A stretch of DNA of 64,000 nucleotides. Origin: Linyphia triangularis (taxonomy: Eukaryota; Arthropoda; Arachnida; Araneae; Linyphiidae). Below the pieces are notes generated by a model that saw only the letters and a program-made list of their open reading frames with translations, was not told the DNA's origin and searched no databases. The position numbers and the translations under genes were made by a program. Of this stretch, positions 23,253-34,320 are shown piece after piece (positions within the stretch are counted from its first letter, which is position 1; each line of letters starts with the position of its first letter). Location: contig OZ021732.1 of NCBI GenBank assembly GCA_963978545.1, positions 51,503,214-51,567,213 on the forward strand, given 5' to 3'.

Positions 23253-26142
23253 CTGGAAACATATTTAAAGTCACTGATTGTTAATCAAAGAATTTCATAA
23301 AAGGGAAGCAATATTACCTGAATTACATAACACAGCAGAGACTAAGAATCACAGACACATGCTAAATTTATCAACATACTAAAGTCAGCATACTCAATTA
23401 TTACCAAAATAAAGTTACAAGAAAATTCTGCTGCACAAATTTATTCACTTTTGCGGATGATATTGAATATTGAAATAAATGTGATTTGAGGAATAAATAA
23501 ATTTGAGGCACTGCTCAAAGCGTCAACAACTCACCATAAATCAAGGTAAAACAAAATATGTGGAAGTCAACCATAAAAACTATTCAAAATTTCATCCATT
23601 TAGGCAATTACTATTTCAACAGTATTGCATACTTTAGATATTTGGACACATTCATGTTGACACACAATGATCTCAATATTGAAATGAAAGCTATCATGAC
23701 CAACCTTACTTTTGACTGAAGAGTCAGTTGAAATCTAAATATATGTCTTTTTTAAAAACAAAAGTCAGACTACGTTTGGATGAAAAGCATTCCAAAAAAT
23801 ATTTAGACCCACCTCAGAAAATTGATAAGAATTCAACCATAGTGCAAGTGATCCACACATAAAAAATTCAATGGATGGCACACATTTATAGTTTGAATAA
23901 AGTTAATCTATCCAGAAAATGGATGAAACCAAATAAATGGTTAAATGAAGATTAGAATCATCTCAAGTGACTCGAAGTTCAAAATTGCACAGCAAATAGC
24001 TTGCAACAGATTCTAAACATGTCCCTAGGGAAAAAAGGGACAATTCTCATGAAAGAAAGGGACTTTTAGGGACCTAAATTTTTGAGGCTACAACTACTTT
24101 TCAACGAAACCACGCTATTGCAAAACATTAATTTATCATTAACTTAAAAATTAAATATTGAACCAAACATTTTTTTCACAAGAAAATAAATTAATGTGCT
24201 ACCTCTTAAAAAAAAACAAAAAAAAACGAAGGTATGGTACAGCTTCCAGGCAAACAAAGTTGAGCTTAATGCAAAAGCAATGAAAAACAGTAAAGAAAAA
24301 AAAAAAAACTTTATTTTTCCAAAAATATCATAAAGTCAAACAACTTCAACCACATATATTATATTGACAAACAGGTGAATCGAATTAAGTCCAGTTTTCT
24401 AATTACTTTTTTCATCCTAACTATAATTAATTCAAAACTTCAAATTGCAGTTTAAATTACAATTTAAAAAAATTACACAAAAAAATTAGGACAAATTGTA
24501 ATGCACATTTGCATCAATCTCAATGATAGACCCCCCCCCCCCCTCTATCTCCTTTAAAAAAAAAAAAAAAATGAACTCAATGTTACTGTTCAAAATAATA
24601 TTAAATTTTAGTCCTTATGCATCGATTTAAATATAATGGGAAAATGATGCTCACACTGACACTAATGGCATCACATCAGTGGAAGCCTAAGCTAATATGC
24701 CAACAAAACGGCGACACACATCTTGACAATAGCTGCTAGTACATCAGCGTAAACCTAGGTGAAAATGACCATAACTTCAACTCAAATATTTACCATGATA
24801 GCGCCCTTTACACTGACGTAACTCTCTGTATTTTTTGTTGTTGCTACTATAAGCATAAATCTCGGTAATATTGTACATTGCAACTACATCAGCATTAGAC
24901 CATAATATATCGGGAGAAATCTCTGATAGAGGTGATTGTATCAACATAATACAAAAGACGAAATTGACTATCGCAACAATTTTGGTGATAGTAATATTGG
25001 GGGCGCATACTTGGAAATAATGGCCTATTACATCATCGAAACAAGACGAAAATGAACAGCGCAAACCTCAGTGGTAGAGTTCGTCATGGAGACACAAATA
25101 GTTGCGTAGCCGTTCAACAAACCAAAGTAAATAATGACAATATAGGCTATCCATGGCAAAAGTAGACATATTGGAGGTTTGGTGAAGTCTGAACCTACGC
25201 AGGTTCTGTAGTTGTCAATGCTTTTTCAAGAATCGCAAAAATCAGTTAAAAATATTCATTTCAACTCGAAAATGTAAGGATTTGGACAAAATAGAACAAT
25301 TCTTTGCTATTTTAAACAAAATAGGGAAAAAAGGGACCTTTTCATGAAAAACAGACTTTTTTTTAAAAAAAAAATGAACTTTTAGGGAAAATAGGGACCT
25401 GTTGCGAGGCTTGATAGCACTGATGAGATATAGTTGATTAGGGCAGAGCCAGAGAGTTGAAGCACTAAAGAAAAAATTAATTCCACTGAGTTAATTGTAA
25501 GTTTTGCTTTGTCTATGAGTGAGTGATGTTGGACAGAGTGGAAGGAGAAAATTCGGAATGTGTCTTTAACAAATCGGTATACATTTTTGTAAACAAATTA
25601 TTGTTTTTTTAGTGAGATAATTACATTAAAATCATGTTTCAACTAATTGTTTTTTAACATTTTGGTTAGATGAAATGGATATAATAAGAGCCAATTTAAA
25701 AGTGAAGGTAATTAGTAGAACTTTGTAAGTGTTTATCCAGGGAATAATAATAAAAAAAAAAACTGTTTGGGGTGAGTTTTTGAGTGGAAAAAGCAAGATG
25801 TTGAATTGAGAGTGAATAAATATAAGGGTTTTTTATTAAAAAAAGAAGAAATAAATATGTTACATTAGTAAATATATAAGCACCTGTTTTAAAATATATA
25901 TAAAATCCTGATTTTGTGTAATACAAAAGTTTCACAAGTAAACTTAAAATTAATGCTAGTCATTAAATGTTAACAGCTTAAAATCTTACCAAAAATAGAT
26001 TTAGTGATATTTGCAGTACTAAAGAAAATGCAATTTGTTGCAGCATAACTTTTAAGTCATAAAAGGGTGTTTTGAAGTATAAATTTGAAATGAATATTTA
26101 TATTTGAATTCAGAGTAATAAACAGAATTGAAATGTTATTAC
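23253..26142. other. Intron with dispersed repeats and a possible MITE
   Basis: The intron holds a repeat at about 24240-24400 shared with 7365-7545, the satellite-like block 24640-25080, C and A runs near 24532-24570, and phrases of GGGAAAAAAGGGAC near 24028 and 25322. The ends GCAACAG..GTCCCTA near 24004 and TAGGGACCTGTTGC near 25390-25405 are inverted and may delimit a 1.4-kb non-autonomous element carrying the satellite. No target duplication was found. Confidence 0.4.
24640..25080. repeat. Second block of the degenerate GAAAATGA/AATCTCGG satellite
   Basis: It shares TACATCAGCGTAAACCTAGG, GTGAAAATGACCATAAC, ATAAATCTCGGTAATA and CTACATCAGCATTA with the block at 14480-15200, 9.5 kb away. 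The copies are heavily mutated. Confidence 0.5.
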
Positions 26143-26223
26143 CTTTATTCTGCGAAACTCCTATAGCAAACAATTCTCTGTACTTATTTTGGAGCTGATT
26201 TTGCTCATTGACAGCTAATTCTC
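26143..26223 (-). CDS. Coiled-coil exon of the large host gene
   Basis: The exon is 81 bp with acceptor TTTTTTTTTAG before 26223 and donor AAAG|GTAATA after 26143. It leaves one base, matching the two-base entry of exon 19359-23252. It encodes ELAVNEQNQLQNKYRELF then AIGVSQNK, with Leu/Val spaced as in a coiled coil and no Pro. The partner exon that should precede it (ending in one base) was not found. Confidence 0.68.
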
Positions 26224-26624
26224 CTAAAAAAAAATTACAAAATTAAGAAACAATTTCTTTCTATATTAAAAAAAAGTTAGGAATGAAATTTTGTGTCTCG
26301 TGTATCTCAATTTCTGGTGCAAGGAGAACCATGAAATTTGAAACATAAGTAGTTTCTGCATTCATTTAGTTTCAAAAGAATTTTTTTTTTTAAAATTGTT
26401 AATTAGTTTTTTTTAAATTAAATTTTAAAATTTGGCTGTATAGTCCAGTCATTCTAGAGTTGAACCTTGCATAAATTCCCATTGAGCTGAAATTTTGCAG
26501 AGTAGCTCTATTTGATGCCCTGAGCAACCCAAAAAAAGTCCCCTACTCTCCCCCTTCGGCTTCCTGGTTTTTTAGGTGCTGGATTGCTGGAGAAATGCTG
26601 GAGCAGCTGTTACTGACGAACGGC

Positions 26625-26956
26625 TGTGGTGCACGAGGCTAATAAAATTCCACGCATCAAAGTTTATTTCTTGTTCCTGGATGGCAGTTACGCGTTGCCA
26701 GGACAACGTAACTTGTTTTTAACTTTATTTTTCCTTCTTGTCGTGTTCTAAAAATTTATGTAGCTATAAGACGATGAACGTATATCTTTTCCTCATATGA
26801 GCTGTGTTTTATAACAGAGGCTAATTATGCTTGTAACTATATTTTGCTTGTAAATAACTAAATATTAAATGCTAACATGTCGTCAATTGTCTTGAGTTTA
26901 CTCATCTTATTGAACTGCATATTGTAGGAAGTTCTATCTATTCGCTTCCCCTAACA
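26625..26956 (+). repeat. 5' LTR of the CsRn1-type element
   Basis: It begins TGTGGTGCACG and ends CCCCTAACA, so it has TG..CA ends. It matches 31101-31432 except at the second base (G/T), one C/T in CTTGTCG/CTTGTTG and two C/T near the 3' end. An AATAAA lies at 26640 on this strand. Confidence 0.95.
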
Positions 26957-26973
26957 ACTGGTGACCTGAGGAC
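26957..26973 (+). other. Primer binding site
   Basis: ACTGGTGACCTGAGGAC lies immediately after the 5' LTR. TGGTGACC is complementary to the 3' end (GGTCACCA) expected of tRNA-Trp; the match weakens after eight bases. Confidence 0.65.
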
Positions 26974-27050
26974 ATAGATTTTATTTGGATGAAAGAAGGT
27001 CTGTGCATTTAAATAGAACTATTATTATCTGATTTAACTTTATATTAAAC

Positions 27051-27884
27051 ATGAATGAGAGCGCAGACAATAATTTAAATTCATCAAGTCAAGATAATGT
27101 AAATTTAGAAGTAAACAGAATGGCGATAAAGCCGCCAAATTTTTGGCGACATAAGCCTAAGCTATGGTTTTTACAACTTGAAGCACAGTTTTCTAATGGA
27201 AATATTACTAGTGATGTAACTAAATATAACATTGTCGTTGCGTCATTGGATGAAAATGTTTTAGATTTTGTCGAGGATATTTTATCAAATCCGCCAGCGG
27301 ATGGGAAATACGATACTTTAAAAAATGCATTGTTGAATAGATTAACAGATACTGAAGAATCCAGGTTAAAAAAGGTATTGACCGAACTTAATCTAGGAGA
27401 TAAACACCCATCTGACTTGTTACGACAAATGAAAGGTTTGGCTGAAACTTCCATTTCTAAGGAATTGTTAAAAACACTTTGGCTACAGAGGTTACCGCAG
27501 CAAGTTCAAGCAATATTGTCAATAAGCTCCGATCCTTTAGATAACATTGCGGAGATGGCAGATAAAATTATCGGAATATTTAGCTCAACAGAAGTATGTA
27601 CAGTGAATCAAGCATTAAGTAAAACTTCTGAACCGAATAATACTAATAACGAAAAAATTAGTTCTTTGGAAATTAGCATTGCAGAATTAACTAGGAAATT
27701 TGGTATATTCATGACAAGGGGTAGATCTCCAAATAAAGCTGAAAATGATCGAAATCGCAGTCGTTCGCAGTCCAAACCTGCACGTTATAAACTATGTTGG
27801 TATCATTACAAATTTGGAAGCAATGCACGCCACTGTGTAAAGCCATGCGAATTTGAAGAACCCGCAAGTACTTCGGGAAACTAA
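27051..27884 (+). CDS. Intact Gag of the CsRn1-type element
   Basis: Structural protein of the virus-like particle, 277 codons, with no internal stop. It opens with a short acidic leader then [20 protein letters not shown], the conserved start of this Gag family. The capsid-like region follows ([35 protein letters not shown]). A basic linker with [19 protein letters not shown] leads to the finger [18 protein letters not shown], the non-canonical CHCC type of CsRn1-like Gags. It ends TAA at 27882-27884 directly after a GGGAAAC heptamer, suggesting pol is reached by -1 frameshifting. Confidence 0.92.
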   Translation: MNESADNNLNSSSQDNVNLEVNRMAIKPPNFWRHKPKLWFLQLEAQFSNGNITSDVTKYNIVVASLDENVLDFVEDILSNPPADGKYDTLKNALLNRLTDTEESRLKKVLTELNLGDKHPSDLLRQMKGLAETSISKELLKTLWLQRLPQQVQAILSISSDPLDNIAEMADKIIGIFSSTEVCTVNQALSKTSEPNNTNNEKISSLEISIAELTRKFGIFMTRGRSPNKAENDRNRSRSQSKPARYKLCWYHYKFGSNARHCVKPCEFEEPASTSGN

Positions 27885-30800
27885 CGGGCCGGTCAATTGA
27901 AGAGGCCAACGACTACGGCCAAATAAACTGTCGCCTCTTTCTTTTTGACAAGTCTAGCAAGAGGCACTATCTTGTCGACACCGGGGCTGATGTGTCCGTA
28001 ATTCCACCGCCAAAACCAAATAAGCTGTCCCCATCCGATTTTAAACTTTATGCTGCAAATTCAAGTTCAATCAAAACTTACGGCAAGCAACTTATCAGTT
28101 TAGATTTAGGCTTGAGAAGACGTTTCAAATGGAATTTCATCATAGCAGATGTCTCGAAGCCAATAATTGGCACAGATTTTCTTGAGGCACATGGACTTTT
28201 GGTCGATATTAAACAAAAGCGTTTGATTGATCCTTTAACGTCATTATCAGTTCCGACTAAAATAATTAAAGGACCATCTTCATTTTTAACACCCATCGAT
28301 AGTAGTAATTTTGAGCCAGCTATAAATTCTCTTCTGCAAGAATACAAAAGCTTATCTTCAGAAAATATAGAAAGAGATAAAGTTAGCGTCAACCATAATG
28401 TCACGCATACTATTGTTACAAAAGGACCACCCGTGGCATCTAAAGTGCGTAAATTAGCTCCAGATAAATTAAAAATCGCCAAGGCAGAATTCGACTATAT
28501 GCTTGAGCATGGAATATGCCGACCATCAAGCAGCTCGTGGTCTAGTCCATTGCATCTGGTCAAGAAAAAGGATGGAGGATGGAGGCCATGCGGGTATTAT
28601 CGTGCTTTAAACGCAGCTACACTACCAGATAGGTATCCCATACCCCACCTGCATGATTTTACGCACCAATTAGAAGGCTGTACTGTATATACCACACTAG
28701 ATCTTCATCGTGCCTATCATCAAATTCCCATGGAAGCATCAGATATAGAAAAAACAGCTATTTGTACATCGTTCGGACTGTTCGAATTTCCCTTGATGAA
28801 TTTTGGACTTCGGAACGCGGCTCAGACATTTCAGCGATTCATGCATGCCGTTCTACGTGGCCTGGAATTCTGCTTCGTCTATCTGGATGACATACTTGTT
28901 GCATTTTGCACTAAAGAGCAGCATTTACGTCATCTCAGAACAGTTTTTGAAAGATTACAGCAATTTGGGTTAACATTAAATCTCAGGAAATGAAACTTCG
29001 CTCAACCTGAGGTAAATTTTGTTGGCCACATTGTGTCTCTAAAAGGAATTCGTCCAACGGAAGAAAAAATCAAAGCCATCGAAGATTTCAATAAACCCAA
29101 AACAGTCAAACAACTTAGAAGATTTTTGGGAATTATAAATTTCTATCGAAGGTTTATACCTCTAGCAGCTCAGCAACAAGCAAGCTTATACGATTATTTA
29201 AAAAATAGCAAAAAGAATGATAATCGGGTTATTGAGTGGAGAGACGAAGCGCCAAATGCCTTTACAATCTCTAAAGAATTATTGAAATCTGCTGCAATTT
29301 TAGCTCACCCAGTGTCATCAGCTAAACTTGCTCTTATGGTAGACGCTTCGGATATAGCAGTTGGCGGAGTGGTGCAACAACTTGTGAATAAGAATTGGCA
29401 GCCACTTGGTTACTTTTCTGTTAAACTGACACCGGCACAAAAGAATTACAGCACGTATGATCAGGAGCTGCTAGCTGCATATTCATCTATCAAGCATTTC
29501 CGGTATTTGTTGGAGGGTCGTGAATTTACGTTATTCACTGATCATAAACCGCTGGTGTATGCATTCCAACAAAAATTAGAGAAAGCCTCCCCTCGCCAAC
29601 AAAGGCATTTGGAGTATATTAGTCAATTCACTCTAGAAATTCAACACATTTCAGGAAAAGACAACATCGTTGCTGATGCACTATCAAGACTAGAGGAGAT
29701 AAGAATTTCACCTCAAATTGATTTTGAATCTTTAGCCGAAGCTCAGGAAAGTGATGATGAGTTAAAAGAACTGCTGGAATCTCAAAACTCTTCATTGAAA
29801 ATTGAACTAATCCCAATTTTCGGCTCTAATCGTTCATTATATTGCGATACTTCCACAAAATTTAAAAGACCATTTATTCCAGTTACCTTTAGGAAAGCAG
29901 TGTTCCAAAGTGTTCACAATCTATCACATCCTGGAATTAAAGCAACTGTTCGATTGGCTACATCAAAATTCATTTGGCCATCAATCAACAAAGACATTCG
30001 CAATTTGACTAAAAGTTGTTTGAAATGTCAGAAATCTAAAATTTCTAGACATGTTCATTCTCCATTGTAAGAATATCCTACCGTAAGTCAATGATTTGAA
30101 GAAATTAATCTAGACCTGATTGGTCTCTTGCCGTCATTGGAAGGATATCGATATTACCTTACAATAATTGATCGCTACACGCGGTGGGCAGAAGCTATTC
30201 CTTTACCTGATATTCGAGCAGAGACAGTTTCTGACGCTTTGTTGAAGAATTGGATCGCTCGCTACGGTATTCCGCTCGTAATTACAACTGATCAGGGTGC
30301 TTAATTTGAGTCTCAATTGTTTCAGGAACTTTAAAAATTTCTGGGTTTTAAAAGAAATAGAAGTACCGCATATCATCCGCAAACCAACGGCTGTATTGAG
30401 CGTTGGCATCGTACTTTGAAAGCCAGTATAATGTGACACGAAAATCCAAGTTGGACAAAGTCAATTCCGATTATTCTACTTGGTTTACGCACGACATTGC
30501 GTGAGGATTGTCAAGCCACCACTGCAGAACTCTTGTATGGGGAAAATATAAAATTACCATGTGATTTTTTCGAAAATTCAAATACTGAAGCACAGTCAGA
30601 ATTTATCAAGAATTTAAAAAGCACAATGGAAAAATTAAAACCCATTCCCTTTCATCATCACTCAAAGCAGAAGCCATTTGTATTCAAGGATTTAAAAACT
30701 TGCTCACACGTATTTGTCCGTACTGACAGTGTTCGACACAGTTTGCAACAACCATATCATGGACCATATGAAGTGTTAAGGCGAACCGACAAAATTTTCA

Positions 30801-31057
30801 CTATTCGAATGAAACAAAAAGAAGTTAACGTATCCATAGATAGAATTAAACCCTATTTTTCGGACAACTTTACAGAACCTGAAAGGACTTACGAAGCACC
30901 TGCACTTGGGGAATATAATTCCGGAACTGTTTCATCGTCTTCAAGTTCTGAAACAGCAACAGAGAAAGCCAAGAGAAACAAAAGAGTGAAGTTTGACATT
31001 CCGCCACAAGTGACTAAATCTGGACGCACAATCCGCATACCAGCTCGTTACACATGA
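27870..31057 (+). pseudogene. Pol (protease, RT, RNase H, integrase) with six nonsense codons
   Basis: All domains lie in one frame. Protease [16 protein letters not shown] blocks [34 protein letters not shown], catalytic [10 protein letters not shown] (YLDD); RNase H LMVDASDIAVGGVVQQ, YDQELLAAYSSI, LFTDHKP and VADALSR. Integrase: a zinc domain with HNLSHPGIKAT and CLKCQKS; triad Asp in [10 protein letters not shown], Asp in TTDQGA, Glu in HPQTNGCIERWHR. The C-terminus closes with SGRTIRIPARYT before TGA. Stops: TGA 28991, TAA 30068, TGA 30092, TAA 30302, TAA 30332, TGA 30434. No indel breaks the frame. Beyond the stops all catalytic residues remain. Confidence 0.93.
27875..27939 (+). promoter_or_regulatory. 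Candidate -1 ribosomal frameshift signal (heptamer plus pseudoknot)
   Basis: The heptamer G GGA AAC (27875-27881) is in the gag frame, followed by the gag TAA. Stem 1: GGCCG 27887-27891 with CGGCC 27916-27920, extendable by GTC 27892-27894 with GAC 27911-27913 over a two-base bulge. Stem 2: AAGAGGC 27900-27906 inside the loop of stem 1 with GCCTCTT 27933-27939. The interleaving gives an H-type pseudoknot with a 5-nt spacer after the heptamer. Pairing was done by hand. Confidence 0.6.
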
Positions 31058-31084
31058 AGTTACTTCATCGTTCGAGTAGCTCAC

Positions 31085-31100
31085 TAGGGGGGGGGAGTAC
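31085..31100 (+). other. Polypurine tract
   Basis: A run of A and G (AGGGGGGGGGAG) ends a few bases before the 3' LTR at 31101, the position where plus-strand DNA synthesis would be primed. Confidence 0.75.
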
Positions 31101-31432
31101 TTTGGTGCACGAGGCTAATAAAATTCCACGCATCAAAGTTTATTTCTTGTTCCTGGATGGCAGTTACGCGTTGCCAGGACAACGTAACTTGTTTTTAACT
31201 TTATTTTTCCTTCTTGTTGTGTTCTAAAAATTTATGTAGCTATAAGACGATGAACGTATATCTTTTCCTCATATGAGCTGTGTTTTATAACAGAGGCTAA
31301 TTATGCTTGTAACTATATTTTGCTTGTAAATAACTAAATATTAAATGCTAACATGTCGTCAATTGTCTTGAGTTTACTCATCTTATTGAACTGCATATTG
31401 TAGGAAGTTCTATCTATTCGCTTCCTTTAACA
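31101..31432 (+). repeat. 3' LTR of the CsRn1-type element
   Basis: 332 bp, begins TTTGGTGCACG (TG changed to TT relative to the 5' LTR) and ends CCTTTAACA. It is followed by the CGGC target duplication and then the continuation of the inverted-repeat arm it landed in. Confidence 0.95.
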
Positions 31433-31436
31433 CGGC

Positions 31437-31745
31437 TAGTCGCATTGAGCTCAAATAGAGCTCAAATGAAAGGTAAATAAATGGGCTTTAATTTAAATAT
31501 AAATTTGATATCATTTGTTAACTTACAAATTGATAAAAGCCTGTCAAAGTCGAAAAACCATGTATTTTTCTATTATTTTTCGATTTGAGTGCTTCTATTA
31601 TTAATAAAAGATTTAAACCATTTGGTATAAAACTATTAAACTCTTTTTCAGATTTTTAGAGATTTATAAATATTGCTTGTGTGATAAATAGTTGCAGATA
31701 TATGAGCGTTTCAGTGAAACGCTACCTTGTAATGGGAGTCTCATA
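31437..31745. repeat. Continuation of the left inverted arm of the PIN/FEN-like element
   Basis: TAGTCGCATTGAGCTCAAAT through GTTTCAGTGAAACGC is the inverse of the right arm between about 33818 and 34128. The join with 26444-26624 across the retrotransposon is seamless when one CGGC is removed. Confidence 0.88.
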
Positions 31746-32199
31746 ATAAAGCGTGCGGTGTTTCACCCTGATCAAATCAGACACAATAACCATTTTCCTC
31801 AAGTCTTTTCCATTTAAGACCTTTTTTAAACTGGAATACAATATCATATAACATAGATATGTAGATAAACACGTAATACGCATCTATGAGAAAAAATATC
31901 TCTGAATAAATATTTTCCTTAGAAAATTTTAATTTTCAACTATTTACATATTGTTAAAATGCAATAACTAATAATGCATAAAAAAAAGCAATAACAATAC
32001 TTGTAGGATATAATTCTTATAATCCCCGTCCTTGAAATGAAATAGAAAGTGATGTTAAGTGTGGTTGAAGGGTTATACGACTAGAAAAACTATTTTTTTC
32101 TTATAGAAGGATATATATTTATATTTTTAAAAATCTTTTTTGTCATTAAAGCAGAAATACTAGGCTGCTTTCTTCATCAAATAGTATACTATCTACGAA

Positions 32200-33200
32200 T
32201 TTTTTTTTTGCACATCCCTCGGTATTGTCCACAAATATTTGAGCATTTAAGTTCTGCTCTCCTGCAATCACACCCACTACTCGAGTTGCAGTTACTCTTA
32301 CTGTTGCAAGGTATAATTTATAAAAGTTCATCTGGAAAAGTAGGTAACATTGTAGGTTGAGGAACATTTCTTAACCACTGTTGTATTTGATGATAAACAC
32401 AAAGTGAATGATGACTGACCTGCCTCAGCTGACGTTGGAAGGAGAGTTTTTAATTTAAAAGTGGTGGTTATTGCAATTTTGGCTATACCTCTGCTGTACA
32501 TGTATACCTGTAATTCGTTTAGTGTTACCCAATTTTGGCTTTTGTGAAGTGTTATCATGAACTTTTCTCCTGCTTCTGCTTTTTTATCACAATCTGTTTC
32601 AACCAAATTAAAAATTTCCAGCGTTTTCTTTATTTGAAAATTTTCAGATAGGATACCCCTTTCCTTTATTTTACAGTGCAGATGTTGTATCGCATCCAGT
32701 CATAAAATGGATGAAAAGTATATGGTTCTTCATATCCCTAAAAATCTTTCTGTGTATACCTACAATATAGTACAATTTTGCAATTTTTGATCCGACGTTC
32801 GATACAAGAAGCATAACGTATGCTTTATTTGGAGTTCTAGCTACTAGCATTGTTTATCACTAGTTTCTATCTATCACTATAGTTCTATCACTATCTGTAA
32901 CAAGAACTGTCACCTTTCGTTTATATTTAGATTTTTCCAAAGTAGTGGCAACAATTAAGGCATCAGCATCTCCTACAGCTTCTTTCACATCCACTCCTCC
33001 CTTTCCAAGACGAATTTGTAGTTGTCGTATGAGCATGGTTTAATTGCCACTATTTGACTGAAAATCTTCATGTTTGCATGTAACTATTTGTGTCATATAC
33101 TATTATGTTCGCACAGTCCTGTTTTCGTGCTCTTCGAATTTGTTCTTGTTCATTAGTTGTAGGACCACCTTAACCTCAAAATATTTACGTGATGAACACA
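32200..33200 (-). pseudogene. Ruined PIN/FEN1-like nuclease with Cys-rich tail
   Basis: On the minus strand, frames broken by stops and shifts show, in order: an IRRARKQDCANIIVYDTNSY block; KEAVGDADALIVATTLEKSK with VTVLVTDSDRTIV; ILFIHFMTGCDTTSAL followed by NKGKGY; FKLKTLLPTSAEAGQSSF; and a tail CNSSSGCDCRRAELKCSNIC. The Asp-rich strands and GCD motif line up in spirit with the metal-binding Asp residues and helical GCD(Y) segment of FEN1/XPG nucleases. The Cys tail resembles tesmin/TSO1 CXC spacing. A CIICGFPLKVPIGEKL block near 33400 may be its N-terminal zinc motif. The fold assignment is inference; membership of a repetitive invertebrate family is from memory. Confidence 0.6.
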
Positions 33201-33817
33201 AGATGGGGGTAGTAAAATAATGCTATCACTATCTATCAGACATTGAAACTGTATTTTTTAAAGCTTTTCGAATACTAGAGGGGAAAATATAACTTTTTCT
33301 ATAAGCGACTTGAACAATGAGACAACTTTTGAAAATTTCCTTTAAATTATCATTTTATTGTAAGCTTGTATTTTAAAGCGTTTCTGCAGCTTTTCTCCAA
33401 TAGGCACTTTCAATGGGAATCCGCAGATTATGCAATTTTCTCAGTACAATATTGCCTTTGTGCAACAGTCTTTAAACAGGGTGTAATCTTAAGTTATATT
33501 TTAACTAGCAGCAGAAAAACCCAATGAAAAGAAAAAGAGTGATACTTTTCAACAAGCAATCAATACATTGTCACAACGAACAGCGATATCAGCGTTTTAA
33601 AAAATCCCGGTCAATTGTGAAACTTCCTATAACAGTCCTGTTTCCCCCATTTCCGGTCAAAGGCATCCCCGAGTTCTTTCAGATTCCGCATGTTTTTTAA
33701 TCCCACATATTTTTTAGAAAGAGGGGAGCCAACTTTTGAGGCTAAATTGGTGTAATGACCCTTCAATTCCAAATGGGAGTAGTCTCATTTAGTCTCAAAC
33801 ACTTGATAGTCAAATGA

Positions 33818-34320
33818 AAAGGGGAAAACTTCTATTGCGTCACTGAAACCCTTGCAGATCTGCAACTATTTATCGCACAAGCAATATTTATATATTTCTA
33901 GAAAGCTGAAAAAGAGTTAAATAGTTTTATGCCAAATATTTAAATCATTTATTAATAATAGAAGCGCTCGAATCGAAAAATAATAGAAAAATACATGGTT
34001 TTTCGACTTTGACAGGCTTTTATCAATTTGTAAGTTAATGAATGATATCAAATTTATATTTAAATTAAAGCCCATTTATTTACCTTTCATTTGAGCTCTA
34101 TTTGAGCTCAATGCGACTAGCCGTTCGTCAGTAACAGCTGCTCCAGCATTTCTCCAGTGCCACCAGCATTCCAGCACCTAAAAAACCAGGAAGCCGAAGG
34201 GGGAGAGTAGGGGACTTTTTGTGGGTTGCTCAGGGCATCAAATAGAGCCACTCTGCAAAATTTCAGTTCAATGGGAATTTATGCAAGGTTAGACCTATTT
34301 TTTGCCTAGAATGACTGGGC
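33818..34320. repeat. Right inverted arm of the PIN/FEN-like element (uninterrupted)
   Basis: Inverse of the left arm; it retains the unbroken text GCGACTAGCCGTTCGTCAGT, i.e. the pre-insertion state of the site where the Gypsy element entered the left arm. It has about 13 bp near the end (GACCTATTTTTTGC) missing from the left arm. Confidence 0.88.

Larger units (their letters stand above)
26625..31432 (+). mobile_element. CsRn1/Kabuki-type Ty3/Gypsy retrotransposon, complete with LTRs
   Basis: The LTRs at 26625-26956 and 31101-31432 are both 332 bp and differ at four positions by eye. Target duplication is CGGC at 26621-26624 and 31433-31436. The primer site ACTGGTGACC directly after the 5' LTR fits tRNA-Trp priming, and the Gag has a Cys-Tyr/His..Cys-x3-Cys finger; both are traits I associate with the CsRn1/Kabuki clade. 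Gag and pol are in -1 relation. The whole pol stays in one frame but has six stop codons. Confidence 0.93.
26444..34320 (-). mobile_element. Long-inverted-repeat element with PIN/FEN1-like gene, split by a Gypsy insertion
   Basis: Two arms of about 490-500 bp are inverted copies: left 26444-26624 joined to 31437-31745, right about 33818-34320. Terminal text is CCAGTCATTCTAG left and CTAGAATGACTGG right; TAG lies on both sides (26441-26443, 34321-34323), a possible 3-bp target duplication. Without the 4812-bp insertion the element is 3065 bp. Its interior encodes a ruined protein with PIN/FEN1-like motifs and a Cys-rich tail. I recognise the protein type from repetitive invertebrate genes without an agreed function. 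Academ elements, which I recall carry an XPG-type nuclease, are one possible home. Confidence 0.75.

Noticed and set aside
28991..30436. UGA recoding (Cys or selenocysteine) suggested by TGA at two positions where related proteins seem to have Cys
   Set aside because: TAA stops occur in the same gene, a third TGA is not at a Cys-like position, and host exons use TGA/TAA normally; pseudogene decay is simpler.
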